Of a stretch of DNA of 64,000 nucleotides, positions 11,281 to 21,872 are shown piece by piece. A program made the position numbers and the translations under genes. This DNA comes from Artemia franciscana (lineage: Eukaryota; Arthropoda; Branchiopoda; Anostraca; Artemiidae), in the NCBI RefSeq assembly GCF_032884065.1, contig NC_088868.1, positions 5,901,626 through 5,965,625 on the forward strand, in the 5' to 3' direction. The notes beneath the pieces are model-generated. The model saw only the letters and a list, made by a program, of their open reading frames with translations. It did no database searches and had not been told where the DNA came from. The number at the start of each line of letters is the position of its first letter. Within the stretch, counting starts at the first letter, position 1.

Positions 11281-11905
11281 CTATCCGTGCAGGGTGGGAT
11301 TGAAGTCAAACACAACCCGTACTGAGGTGTCGTGTTGCATATGGAAGGGATGGATGTACCAGTGATTAGTGCACTGGGTAAGTTGTATTAAGAAAGCAGT
11401 TTGCGAAGCACCTAACGCAAAGATCTGGTTTCTGAAAAAGTCAGTCCAGTTGACAACCTCGATTTTTCGAGGATGTTTAGTCTGAGCGTCATCTGCGGTC
11501 TTGAAGACATATTTTGTGACTGACCAAGTCTCCGCTCCTTCAATGCTCATTGACGCGTTGTAAATACATATTTTAGAGTGGTAACTTACAGTTGACTTTC
11601 ATGGTTCTCAACCTCTCAAAAACTGATGACGCTCGGGCTATTCGAGGTGTAAGCTCTTTTGTGATCGGGCCATCCCTCGACAGAGGAAATGCAAGGTAAG
11701 TGAAATCTTCAACCACATGTATCAGGTTATTCCAAATGTTGACCAAATAGAAGAGAGGGACGTTGGAAGTCGATGGGCATGACCTTGGTTTTCTGCCAGG
11801 AAAGTGAATTTGGAGGCGAATGGAGTTCGTCCGAAATAAGGCAGACCCTGTCTGCTGACCTCCTGCCGCTGCATATGGGTATTTACCCCTAACTAAAAGC
11901 CCCAT
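11281..11905 (-). pseudogene. LINE reverse-transcriptase C-terminal remnant
   Basis: Two minus-strand open stretches (11905-11573 and 11550-11281, different frames) together carry VEDFTYL, SRDGPITKELTPRIARASSV, FERLR and then GAETWSVTK. This order (YLGS-type block, RIARASSVF, then LLYGAETW) is the conserved region after the polymerase domain in RTE-like and related LINE reverse transcriptases. The catalytic FADD box is not in the fragment. At least one frameshift lies near 11550-11575, so it is a dead fragment. Confidence 0.75.
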
Positions 11906-12628
11906 ATTTTATTGGCAGTCTCAACCTTAAAAGGTGGGTGGGACACCCCAGGGGTCCTCAGTATCTAGACAAGTCAACTCTAATCAGATCCCAGACCTAG
12001 AGTTGGCTGGGGCTGTAAACCTTTATCTGAAATGATTACGCAATGGAAAATGGGGCTACTGCCTTGGATAAAAATTTTATGATGAAAATTGAATCAGGGT
12101 TTCAGAGCTAGGGTGATGATGAGACGAATTTTGAATATCAGCGGCTATATATTAATTTTTCACTTAAAAAGAAAAACAAGAAGAAGCGTTAAATGACAGC
12201 TTTTCATTTTTTAAGTCTTTTTTTATAGTTTTTCTTACACAACTTGTATTTGGTCACTCCCAGCAATTGTGGAATTTCTCTCAACTGCTTGTAAAAGCGA
12301 AATTACAAAAAGATGTGAAGCCAGTGAGTGCATTGCAAGCGAATGATGTAAGCGCTATCTCTAGTAATTTTTGCTCTTTGAGTTCTTTAATTTTGTATTT
12401 CCTAGCTTTTATATTTTCAAAATAAATAAGAAACAATAGTAATGTTTTTAAACAATACCTTTAAATTAGAAGAAATGGCCTAAAAAGTAAAAAAAACACA
12501 TTTTTGTAAATTTTTCAATAATAAATTATCTTCTGCATCAAAAATTTTCTGACGAAAATTAAATCAGACATTCAAAATTAGACTGTTGGGTGGGTCTGGA
12601 ATACCACTGATTATATGTTATGTAATAT
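11906..12628. other. No gene or clear repeat seen
   Basis: AT-rich sequence without recognisable coding exons. It may contain further decayed LINE sequence at its left end. Confidence 0.4.
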
Positions 12629-12990
12629 AGATAGATAGATAGATGTCAATAGCTTAAACTAGCGTCATATTTGATTTTTTCATTGCTAAATCTCTTCCGG
12701 TTGTTGCCGTCACTGTCTCTTTCACACAATAAGTATGGCTTCAACTGAAAACAATCATATATGTTATTGATCATTTGAATATATAGGTAGATAGATAGAC
12801 AGATAGATTTATTCACACGAAAGCTCAGTTTGGTCATGGTGACATACTCAAAACAAGCGAAAAAATACAGGCGAAAAACAAAGCAAAAAAAATAACGAAA
12901 TCGAAAAAAATAAAGAAAGCAAAGAAAAGCAGAAAAAAATAGCGAAAGTGAAAAGCAAGCGAAAAAAATAACGGTTAATACTTGAAAATT
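12629..12990 (-). mobile_element. 5'-truncated LINE tail with GATA tract
   Basis: GATA runs (12629-12645 and 12788-12808) precede TTTATTCACACGAAAGCTCA and CTCAAAACAAGCGAAAAA. Read on the minus strand this is a LINE 3' untranslated region ending in TCTA repeats. The minus-strand open frame across it is low-complexity Phe-rich sequence and not a gene. Confidence 0.55.
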
Positions 12991-13102
12991 TTTTGTTTTA
13001 CCAGTAAAAATTCTTATTTTGTTTCCTTTGAATTTTTTCATTTTTTTTTGTCAAAAAAAAGTGGTGTTAAATTTATATTGTATATTACAAAAGGGTCTTC
13101 AT

Positions 13103-13420
13103 AGATAGATAGATAGATAGATTTCACAAGAAAGCCCAATTGGGCCGTGGTAAAACACTCAAAACAAGCGAAAAAAATACAGCAGCAAAACATAGACTGA
13201 AAAGACACTAATTATTTAAGAAAATCATCTACCTGGACGAACTTTTCAATATTATTTATATTTAAGTAACACCTACTTCTAAAAATTTCCAAAATTCATC
13301 TCCCTAACAATTTCCCTACATTTGATCTCCCTAACATTTGATCTCCCTAACAAATATTTCCAAGCGCAACTCCCTATATTCCCCTAAAAAATGACGTAGA
13401 CTCATCCATCTCTCTACGCG
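13103..13420 (-). mobile_element. Second LINE 3' end with GATA tract and ORF terminus
   Basis: It starts with a GATA run followed by CACAAGAAAGCCCAATTGGG and the same CTCAAAACAAGCGAAAAA word as the tail at 12.8-12.9 kb. On the minus strand a short coding end reads RSRCYLNINNIEKFVQVDDF-LK with a stop at 13214-13212. It appears to be the C-terminus and 3' untranslated region of a severely 5'-truncated LINE of the same family. Confidence 0.55.
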
Positions 13421-14423
13421 TAGGGTAACTGTAAGGACCGTCCCTCAATCTAATTCTCCCTAAATGTTAACGTTCTCCAGGAGGCATAAAATTCCCCCTT
13501 ACATATATTACCCATTTCAAATCTTTCGGAGCCAATCCAATTTTTAAGTATATATTATACATTACATAGAATAGCTTATATTATGCCGAAAAGTAATAAA
13601 ACAAAGTTTCAAATGCTAGCATATTATTCTTTTAGCTTGTATCATTTTTTACAGTTAATCTCACACAAGTGCTATTTGGTTCACATTGCTCCCAGAAATC
13701 GTAGCATATCTTGTAACTGATAAGGAAAGGGAAAAAGAGATGGGAATGTCAACGAATTTCTAATAAAACAAGGTCAAAAGTATTTTTTTCAATAATTATT
13801 ATTGTTTAATTCCATCAATTTTTTATTTCTGAGCCTCTATATGTAGAAGAATAGAAAAAGAAAAGATTTTAAGAATATCTTTTAAGAAGTGTATAAAAAT
13901 TTTTTTAATAATAATACATTGCCCATATCACATTTATCCATAAATTGGAGCACGGTGTAGCAACATTCTGTTTGGACTTGCTTTAACTAGTGGATCCCTA
14001 TATGGTGAGTTCAGACCACATAGAAGTTCCATGCGTCAATCCTAATATGTAAAATAAAGATGTCAGTTATCAGGCGTACCTAGATCATATTTGTGATCAG
14101 TGTCAGGTGTGAAGGTGTTTGAAGAAGTTGTTGCCCTGTTTATTGAATAATTAGTTTGTTCAGATGATCAGGTCAGTTTGCTGCAGATGTAAAGGATGTA
14201 TTCATATCGGCTGTTAAAAGTTTTAAAACAAGAAAATATAATCTTGAACTGATCAATTATAGGGAGTAAATGAATCAGAAAAAAAAAAATCATCCGAGCA
14301 AACGTTGCGAAACAGGAAGTATTGAACATTTTTGCACTTTTGTCATTAACTAGGCTCACCTATCTTCTTGATGATAAGGCTCAGGGACCTATGGTGCAAA
14401 ATCAGAAGTTTCAAAGGCCTTAA
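13421..14423. other. No gene or clear repeat seen
   Basis: AT-rich sequence between the LINE tails and the Helitron. I recognise nothing coding here. Confidence 0.4.
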
Positions 14424-14473
14424 TCTATCAATATATATATATATATATATAAGTTGTATGTATGTTTGACGAC

Positions 14474-14590
14474 TGACGTCATTATAAGGATTGAGCATTA
14501 TGACGTCATGTATGTATTTTGTATGGTTGTATATGACGTCATTATAAGTTGACGTCATTATACGTATATAAGGCTTTGTATATGACATCA
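14474..14590 (+). promoter_or_regulatory. CRE palindrome cluster with TATA box in the Helitron
   Basis: TGACGTCA, the full cAMP-response-element palindrome, occurs at 14474-14481, 14501-14508, 14534-14541 and 14550-14557, with a one-base variant TGACATCA at 14583-14590. Most sit in a repeated ATGACGTCATTATAAG word. TATATAAGG lies at 14565-14573, about 140 bases before the candidate start codon at 14710. This looks like the element's own promoter, open to CREB/ATF-type bZIP factors. The binding is inference from the motif. Confidence 0.6.
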
Positions 14591-14615
14591 TTATAAGTAG
14601 CCTATATACGGCTTG

Positions 14616-15056
14616 CGATTCAAAGAGAATATTTAGTATCAATCCTACAATAGCAGAAGAAACAGGCAACGAATCAAATCGTGCGAGAAATTTTAGTATA
14701 AATCCTACAATGGCAGAAGAAACAGTCGAGGAAGCGGCTCAGAGATAATGCTAAAAGGTTTGTGGCTAAAAGAGAAAGTAACAAAAGAAAGCATGCCGAG
14801 GAATCACAAGAACAACGTGAAAACAGGCTTGCGGCTCAAAGAGAAATTACCAAAAAAATCGTGCCGAGGAATCACAAGAGCAACGTGAAAACAGGCTTGC
14901 GGCTCAAAGAGAAATTACCAAAAGAAATCGTGCCGAGGAATCACAAGAGGAACATGAAAACAGGCTTGCGGCTCAAAGAGAAATTACCGAAAAAAATCAT
15001 GCCGAGGAATCACAAGAACAACGTGAAAACAGGCTTTGGGCTGAAAGAGATAATAT
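14616..15056 (+). pseudogene. Helitron N-terminal coding region with 69-bp repeats
   Basis: A 70-bp tandem duplication carries the start region twice. The first copy has ATAGCAGAAGAAACA (start lost) and the second ATGGCAGAAGAAACA (ATG at 14710). After an early stop at 14746-14748, a shifted frame holds four copies of a 23-residue unit (starts near 14795, 14863, 14932 and 15001) with the words AEESQEQRENRLAAQREITK. Such charged RLAAQRE-type repeats occur at the N-terminus of arthropod Helitron proteins. The first spacing is 68 instead of 69 bases, a frameshift. The protein is not made intact. Confidence 0.7.
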
Positions 15057-15094
15057 AAGGGAGGTATATAAATGACGACGGGGACACAGGGAAT

Positions 15095-15292
15095 ATTAGA
15101 TTAGCAATCACCATCAACAAAGCTCAAGGGCAATCATTAGAAAAATGCGGTATACATCTGAATACGGATTGTTTTTCCCATGGACAATTATATGTTGCAT
15201 GTTCAAGACTCATTAAACCTGACAATCTATTTATATGCACAGACAATGGGACAGCGAAGAATGTTGTATTTTCGCAAGTTTTACGTAGTTAA
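15095..15292 (+). pseudogene. Helitron helicase C-terminal fragment
   Basis: The frame reads IRLAITINKAQGQSLEKCGI, HLNTDCFSHGQLYVACSRL, then IKPDNLFICTDNGTAKNVVF and SQVLRS with TAA at 15290-15292. TINKAQGQSL and FSHGQLYVACSR are the last conserved motifs of the Pif1/RecD2-like superfamily 1B helicase fused to Rep in Helitron transposases. The frame is clean, but nothing upstream supplies the Walker A or B motifs or the HUH nuclease. Confidence 0.85.
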
Positions 15293-15293
15293 A

Positions 15294-15330
<37 letters not shown>

Positions 15331-15770
15331 ATATTCACAGGTGGGACACAGGGACACAACTAAAATGGCGTGTAATGACTTACGCGCGCGGGGGAGGCTT
15401 GGGGGCGCGAAGCACCCCCACCAACTAGGTATTGGTGTGGCGCGAAGCGCCATTGGTGTGGCGCAACAGCTAGTTTACCTATATATTAATTTGGAACATT
15501 ATGGGAACCATGATAGATCCCCGTTGTTAGCGTTTTTTGTATTAAAAACGAGCATGGCAAAAGAAATATATTAAAAAAATATATATCTACTGGAATTAAA
15601 GAGCTAAGTTGAAACTTAAAATGAGAACTTAAAGATTTAAAACCGATAAGAAATCGCAAGAAAACTTCTGGTTATATTATAGCTATAACTAATTCTCTTT
15701 TTTTTATACCGATTAAATTTTTTTGATTAAGCTCCTGTTTAACAGTAAACATTCATGACAAAACTTATAC
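15281..15770 (+). repeat. Helitron tail plus flank, duplicated at 21.3-21.9 kb
   Basis: The last ~190 bases of the Helitron and about 300 bases of its right-hand flank (GATAGATCCCCGTTGTTAGC, then GGAATTAAAGAGCTAAGTTG) recur at 21343-21872 in the same orientation. Because flank and element are shared, this is a segmental copy and not two separate Helitron insertions. Confidence 0.85.
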
Positions 15771-15779
15771 TAGTAATGA

Positions 15780-16310
15780 CCTAGGAATCAAACAAACTGT
15801 CCGGGAGGCAATCGAAATCAAACAAACTTAAATAATAATACATCCCTATATAGAGACTTGGGTGAACACACAGTCAACCCTATGTACACAAAATTAATTA
15901 TTTAATTCAAAATAAAACAAAAATAGGAACGAATAAAAACAAGTCCAATCCCAAAAGAACTACAAGATTAGCTGCAGAGAAGGTAAATATCGCAATAAGA
16001 AATTATTCCAATTTTTAATAGGTACAGTTAGTTCAATTAGTGAACCTTTTTAGCTTGTAAAATGTTAGCTTTTATCACACAGTCTTGGCTGAGCTTTTCG
16101 TTAAGAAGTACTGAAGCCTAGGCTATTTTAAAAAATGAATTTTTAACCAAGAACTTTTATTGTAAGTGTTTTATTGTTTATTGCTTTCTTTGCTGAAGAC
16201 GAACCTTAGATATAGGGCCGAAATATTCAAATGGGTTTTGTTGGTTCACTGTCTTGGGAAAAAAGTCCTCATTATTCTCTCTTCTGTAGTTGTAAAATCA
16301 TACTAAAAGA
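15780..16310 (+). pseudogene. Penelope-like element C-terminus and 3' region, copy 1
   Basis: The frame begins VREAIEIKQT and continues NNNTSL-RDLGE-TVNPMYTK, the stretch after the GIY-YIG endonuclease in Penelope-like elements (xEAIEIxK...LNRD). A 7-base deletion relative to the copy at 24.9 kb shifts the frame near 15900. The non-coding tail (GGGCCGAAATATTCAAATGG, GTTCACTGTCTTGGGAAAAA) matches 25100-25375. It runs straight into the satellite array. Confidence 0.75.
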
Positions 16311-16319
16311 ATGACTACC

Positions 16320-18880
16320 TTATTTCATGTTTTCGCTTTTTTATTTTAACTCGCCAGGGTCATATTTTAACGCTCTAACTGTGTCAGGGTGGTTGTATAC
16401 TGTGTACCCAAAGAGGTGTTTTTTGTAAACAGTAGATTTCGTGTTTTCTATCAGTTAGGATATGTATTCATTTGGTAAGTTCATGACGGTTCACTGGCCG
16501 ATTTTAAATACCTTCACTTAAGTGTTGAAAATCATACTCATATCATAAAAATAACTATCATATTCCATGTTTCTGCCTTTGTATTTTAACGCGCCAAAGT
16601 CAATTGCTTTGCTCCAATTGCTCCATGGATGGTTTTAAACTCCTTCACTTAAGTATTGAAAATCATTCTCATATCATAAAAATAACTATCATATTCAATG
16701 TTTCTGCCTTTGTATTTTAACGCGCCAAAGTCAATTGCTTTGCTCCAATTGCTCCATGGATGGTTTTAAACTCTTTACCCAAAGAGGTGTTTTTTTCTGT
16801 AAACAGTAGTTTTTGTGTTTCCTATCAGTTAGGATAGGTATTCATTTGGTAAGTTCATGACGGGTCAGTGGCCGATTTTAAATGCCTTCGCTTAAGTATT
16901 GAAAATCATACTCATATCATAAAAATAACTATCGTATTCCATATTTCTGCCTTTGTATTTTAACGCGCCAAAGTCAATTGCTTTGCTCCAATTGCTCCAT
17001 GGATGGTTTTAAACTCTGTACCCAGAGAGGTGTTTTTTTTTTTTTTTTGTAAACAGTAGTTTTTGTGTTTCCTATCAGTTAGGATAGGTATTCATTTGGT
17101 AAGTTCATGACGGTTCAGTGGCCGATTTTAAATACCTTCACTTAAGTATTGAAAATCATACTCGTATCATAAAAATAACTATCATATTCCATGTTTCTGC
17201 CTTTGTATTTTAACGCGCCAAAGTCAATTGCTTTGCTCCAATTGCTCCATGGATGGTTTTAAACTCTGTACCCAAAGAGGTGTTTTTTTTTTGTAAACAG
17301 TAGTTTTTGTGTTTCCTATCAGTTAGGATAGGTATTCATTTGGTAGGTTCATGACGGTTCAGTGGCCGATTTTAAATACCTTCACTTAAGTATTGAAAAT
17401 AATACTCATATCATAAAAATAACTATCATATTCCATTTTTCTGCTTTTGTATTTTAACGCGCCAAAGTCAATTGCTTTGCTCCAATTGCTCCATGGATGG
17501 TTTTAAACTCTGTACCCAAAGAGGTGTTTTTTTTTTGTAAACAGTAGTTTTTGTATTTCCTATCAGTTAGGATAGGTATTCATTTGGTAAGTTCATGACG
17601 GTTCAGTGGCCGATTTTAAATACCTTCACTTAAGTATTGAAAATCATACTCATATCATAAAAATAACTATCATATTCCATGTTTCTGCCTTTGTATTTTA
17701 ACGCGCCAAAGTCAATTGCTTTGCTCCAATTGCTCCATGGATGGTTTTAAACTCCTTCACTTAAGTATTGAAAATCATTCTCATATCATAAAAATAACTA
17801 TCATATTCAATGTTTCTGCCTTTGTATTTTAACGCGCCAAAGTCAATTGCTTTGCTCCAATTGCTCCATGGATGGTTTTAAACTCTTTACCCAAAGAGGT
17901 GTTTTTTTCTGTAAACAGTAGTTTTTGTGTTTCCTATCAGTTAGGATAGGTATTCATTTGGTAAGTTCATGACGGGTCAGTGGCCGATTTGAAATACCTT
18001 CGCTTAAGTATTGAAAATCATACTCATATCATAAAAATAACTATCGTATTCCATATTTCTGCCTTTGTATTTTAACGCGCCAAAGTCAATTGCTTTGCTC
18101 CAATTGCTCCATGGATGGTTTTAAACTCTGTACCCAGAGAGGTGTTTTTTTTTTTTTTTGTAAACAGTAGTTTTTGTGTTTCCTATCAGTTAGGATAGGT
18201 ATTCATTTGGTAAGTTCATGACGGTTCAGTGGCCGATTTTAAATACCTTCACTTAACTATTGAAAATCATACTCATATCATAAAAATAACTATCATATTC
18301 CATGTTTCTGCCTTTGTATTTTAAGGCGCTAAAGTAAATTGCTTTGCTCCAATTGCTCCAATTGCTCCATGGATGGTTTTAAACGCTGTACCCAAAGAGG
18401 CAATTTTTTTTGTAAACAGTAGTTTTTGTGTTTCCTATCAGTTAGGATAGGTATTCATTTGGTAAGTTCATGACGGTTCAGTGGCCGATTTTAAATACCT
18501 TCACTTAAGCATTAAAAATCATACTCATATCATAAAAATAACTATCATATTTTATGTTTTTGCCTTTGTATTTTAACGCGCCAAAGTCAATTGCTTTGCT
18601 CCAATTGCTCCATGGATGGTTTTAAACTCTGTACCCAAAGAGGTGTTTTTTCTTGTAAACAGTAGTTTTTGTGTTTCCTATCAGTTAGGATAGGTATTCA
18701 TTTGGTAAGTTCCTGACGGTTCAGGGGCCGATTTTAAATACCTTCACTTAACTATTGAAAATCATACTCATATCATAAAAATAACTATCATATTCCATGT
18801 TTCTGCCTTTGTATTTTAACGCGCCAAAGTCAATTGCTTTGCTCCAATTGCTCCTTGGATGGTTTTAAACTCTGTACCCA
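16320..18880 (+). repeat. ~245-bp satellite array with ~1.11-kb higher-order repeat
   Basis: The landmark GTTCATGACGG occurs at 16489, 16853, 17103, 17347, 17591, 17965, 18214, 18466 and 18709 (the last with one mismatch), spacing about 364, 250, 244, 244, 374, 249, 252 and 243. The two long intervals contain an extra ~131-bp partial monomer (starts 16640 and 17753). Diagnostic variants repeat with the same offset: CCCAGAGAGG at 17021 and 18133, and the GACGGGTCAG/CTTCGCTTAAG monomer at 16853 and 17965. So the array is two ~1.11-kb higher-order units of four monomers plus a partial one. The monomer has no open frame of note. The array ends abruptly at 18880 against LINE sequence. Confidence 0.9.
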
Positions 18881-19169
18881 AACGTCCTGGTCTAAAACCA
18901 TGTTGCTCTTCTCTCAAGTACTTGTCAAGTGGACTCCGTATTCTGTGAAGGATTATTAGTGAAAGAAGTTTGCCAGGTATGGATGAGAGACTAATACCTC
19001 TCCAATTCCCAGGTATTGTCTTATCGCCTTTTTTGAAGAGTTTTATGAGTGTGCTGCGCCTCCAATCTGTTGGTACTTTTTGTGTCATCCAAATTTTTCG
19101 GAACAAGGACAGCCATATAGATATGCATGAACTGATTGATGCCTTTATCAACTCCGCCGTGATACGGTC
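18881..19169 (-). pseudogene. Extra copy of a LINE reverse-transcriptase segment
   Basis: These 289 bases are almost identical to 20254-20542 in the same orientation and encode DRITAELIKASISSCISIWL to LREEQHGFRPGR. The only evident differences are a few bases near 19097-19105. On the minus strand the copy is joined in frame to the LINE C-terminus (LQPAWED-DRITAEL) at a GAAGA microhomology. It abuts the satellite at its other end. Confidence 0.9.
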
Positions 19170-20803
19170 ATCTTCCCACGCCGGTTGAAGGGAAGCATTT
19201 ATGTTACGCAGGTCCGTCTGATAGGTGCGCCGCAGTGTATTGCGCGGCCTGCCTCTCCTTCCTCTTCCTTCTGGTTGCCTCTGGAACGTCGCTTTCGGGA
19301 TCCGGGAATCGTCCATACGAAGTACATGCCCCAAGTATTTCCACCGACGTGTCCTAATGACATCTGTCACTATGGGTTGTCCGGTCATCCGTCTCACCTT
19401 CTCATTAGAGATTTTTTGTGACCAATGGATGTTTAGTATTCTCCGGAGACATGTATTCTCGGAAGCTAGAATTCGCCTTTCTTGCGTGTTATTCAGATGC
19501 CAGGTTTCGGAAGCATATAACAGGACGGGGATGACGTTGCTATTGAATAGATGAAGCTTGGGTCAGACGGGGAAATTCAGCGACCTCCATATCGGTTTCA
19601 GTCTATTGAATGTGCCGGAGGCCTGCCCAATACGGCATGATGTATCTTTTTCAGTTGATCCCGTATTTAAAACTGTGCTCCCAAGATATTTAAATTCTAG
19701 AACCTGTTCAATGTCCTGGTTATCGCATCTCAGGTGTAAAGGTGAATCGGTTACTGCCATACTTTCTGTTTTATCAGCGTTGATTCTTAGTCCCATAAGT
19801 CGGCCTCTATCACGTACATCTTCTAGAAATTCTTGTAGTCTTTGTTTACAGGACTCAATAAGCGTGATATCGTCGGCAAAGTCTAGATCATTAATTTGGT
19901 GTTCTACGTTTAATTGTATGCTTCTGGTGCCAGTGTTACGGAGCAGATGGTCAATGGCTAGCTCAAACAGGAAAGGTGACAAGACACAGCCTTGTTTAAC
20001 ACCGGAAAGGACACGAAAGTATCTTGTCCTTCCTTCTGTTGTTTTAACACAGCATTCAGATTCTTCGTATAGAGCCATTATGAGGGCTATTAACATCTCA
20101 GGGATCCCATAAAGGTTAGTAGTTTCCATAGAGTCTCCCGATGCAGCGAGTCAAAGGCCTTTTCAAAGTCTATAAATGCCATGTACAATTTGTTTGGCCA
20201 TTCTCGGCTATCATCAATTAACACCCTTAGTGTGAAGATCAAATCGGTACATGAACGTCCTGGTCTAAAACCATGTTGCTCTTCTCTCAAGTACTTGTCA
20301 AGTGGACTCCGTATTCTGTGAAGGATTATTAGTGAAAGAAGTTTGCCAGGTATGGATGAGAGACTAATACCTCTCCAATTCCCAGGTATTGTCTTATCGC
20401 CTTTTTTGAAGAGTTTTATGAGTGTGCTGCGCCTCCAATCTGTTGGTACTTTTTGTGTCATCCAAATATTTCTGAACAAGGACAGCCATATAGATATGCA
20501 TGAACTGATTGATGCCTTTATCAACTCCGCCGTGATACGGTCTTCGCCTGGTGCCTTGCCGTTTTTTAATTTCTTTGTGGCTGTTAGTAATTCGTCAAGA
20601 GTCAGGGGTTCTGTATTGATGTCAAGCTTGAGGAAAGCTATAGAGGGTATATCTAGAAGCTCATCAGGCGGTGGTCTATTCAAAAGCTTTTCAAAATGGT
20701 TGGCCCATATTTCATCAATAGCCGATCGCTTGGTGATGAGAACGCCATCAGGATGTCTTACAGGTCCATCTTGAATCGGTTTCTTACAGGTTTTCTTGAA
20801 TCT
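19170..20803 (-). pseudogene. RTE-like LINE, 5'-truncated reverse transcriptase
   Basis: Minus-strand coding runs from about 20800 to 19170. Blocks in order: KKLKNGKAPGEDRITAEL, FKKGDKTIPGNWRGISLSS, EEQHGFRPGRSCTDLIFTLR, FIDFEKAFDSLHRETLWKLL (first catalytic Asp), GVKQGCVLSPFLFELAID, DLDFADDITLIE (catalytic FADD), EFKYLGS, then LLYASETW and RRWKYLGHVLRMDDSRIPK with GRGRRGRPRNTLRRT. This is the full polymerase and C-terminal order of RTE-like LINEs. The apurinic endonuclease is missing, so the copy is 5'-truncated. Frame breaks lie near 20100-20130 and 19560. The 5' end joins a dispersed repeat at about 20803. Confidence 0.85.
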
Positions 20804-21342
20804 ATATACAAAAATGAGGAAAGTTGTATTTTTTGCCACAAGACCGATCATGGATGCGTGTTTATTTGTTCGTTTGTTTTATTGTTTTTTTTTGTTTTTT
20901 TCCCCGGGGTTATTGTATCGACCGGTGGTCCTAGAATGTCTCAAGAGGGCTGATTTTAACCGAAATTAAAAGTTCTAGTGACCTTTTTAAGTGACAAAAA
21001 AATTGGAGGGAACTTAGGCCCCCTCCCACGGTCATTTTTTCCCAAAGTCATCGGATCAAAATTCTGAGATAGCCTCTCATTTAACATAGTCGAAAAGCCA
21101 AATAACTATGTCATTGGGGACGACTCACTTCCCCACAGTCCCCGTGAGAGGGGCTGCAAGTTACAAACTTTGAGCAGTGTTTACGTATAGTAATGGTTAT
21201 TGGGAAGTGTATAGACGTTTTCAGGGGGATTTTTTTGATTGGAGGAAGGGGTTGAGGGGAGGGGGTTATGTGGGGGTAAATTTCAATGTACGAATTTGTC
21301 ATGAGGAAAGAGATTTTCCATGAAAGGGGCGCAGAATTTTCA
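20803..21342 (+). repeat. Composite dispersed repeat, partial copy A
   Basis: It contains the family landmarks TGCGTGTTTATTTGTTCG, CCGGTGGTCCTAGAATGTCT, AAAAGTTCTAGTG, CCCTTTTTAAGTGACC-like and GTAATGGTTATTGGGAAGTG, shared with 25686-26165, 31766-32720 and 49780-50280. The head and the hairpin end are missing; it stops at TTTTC where the Helitron tail segment begins. Confidence 0.85.
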
Positions 21343-21359
21343 AGTTTTATGTAGTTAAA

Positions 21360-21428
<69 letters not shown>

Positions 21429-21872
21429 ATCTATATTCACAGGTGGGACACAGGGACACAACTACAATGGTGCGTAACTAATATGGCGCGTAAAGACTTA
21501 CGCGCGTGGGGGTGATTGGGGGGGGCGAAGCGCCCCAGCCAACTAGGTATTGGTCTGGCGCAAAGCACCACACCAACAGCTAGTTTTGCATAAATATTAA
21601 TTTGGAACATATTGGGAAACATGATAGATCCCCGTTGTTAGCGTTTTTTGTATTAAAACCGAGGATGGCAAAAAAAATATTAAAAAAAATATACATATCT
21701 ACTGGAATTAAAGAGCTAAGTTGAAACTTTAAATCAGAACTTAAAGATTTAAAACCGATAAGAAATCGCAAGAAAACTTCTGGTTATATTATAGCTATAC
21801 CTAATTCTCTTTTTTATACCGATTAAATGTTTTGATTAAGCTCCTGTTTAACAGTAAACATTCATGACAAAA
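21343..21872 (+). mobile_element. Second Helitron 3' end with copied flank
   Basis: An (AT)n tract (21362-21426) is followed by TTCACAGGTGGGACACAGGG and the terminus CAACAGCTAG (21574-21583) followed by T, as at 15473. The terminal hairpin is decayed (GGCGC-AAA-GCACC). The next 290 bases match 15474-15770. Only the tail of the element is present. Confidence 0.8.

Larger units (their letters stand above)
14424..15473 (+). mobile_element. Helitron deletion derivative, both ends intact
   Basis: The element begins TCTATCAATATATAT and ends CAACAGCTAG, with host A at 14423 and T at 15474. TC start, CTRR end and A/T insertion context are the three Helitron hallmarks. A perfect short hairpin, TGGCGC-GAA-GCGCCA (15438-15452), lies 17 bases before the terminal CTAG. 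Inside are a promoter-like region, a start codon, a 69-bp coding repeat, and then the C-terminal end of the Pif1-like helicase. The Rep (HUH) domain and most of the helicase are missing, so it is non-autonomous. Internal (AT)n lies near 15296-15328. No target duplication is expected for this class. Confidence 0.88.

Noticed and set aside
12646..13041. 131-codon minus-strand frame rich in Phe
   Set aside because: It overlays an A-rich LINE 3' tail and GATA tracts; low-complexity artefact.
14795..15056. CRISPR-like regular repeats at 69-bp spacing
   Set aside because: The whole unit repeats without unique spacers, and the translation matches a Helitron N-terminal repeat.
19185..20774. Long plus-strand frames opposite the LINE
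   Set aside because: They are antisense to the reverse-transcriptase coding strand, which carries all recognisable motifs.
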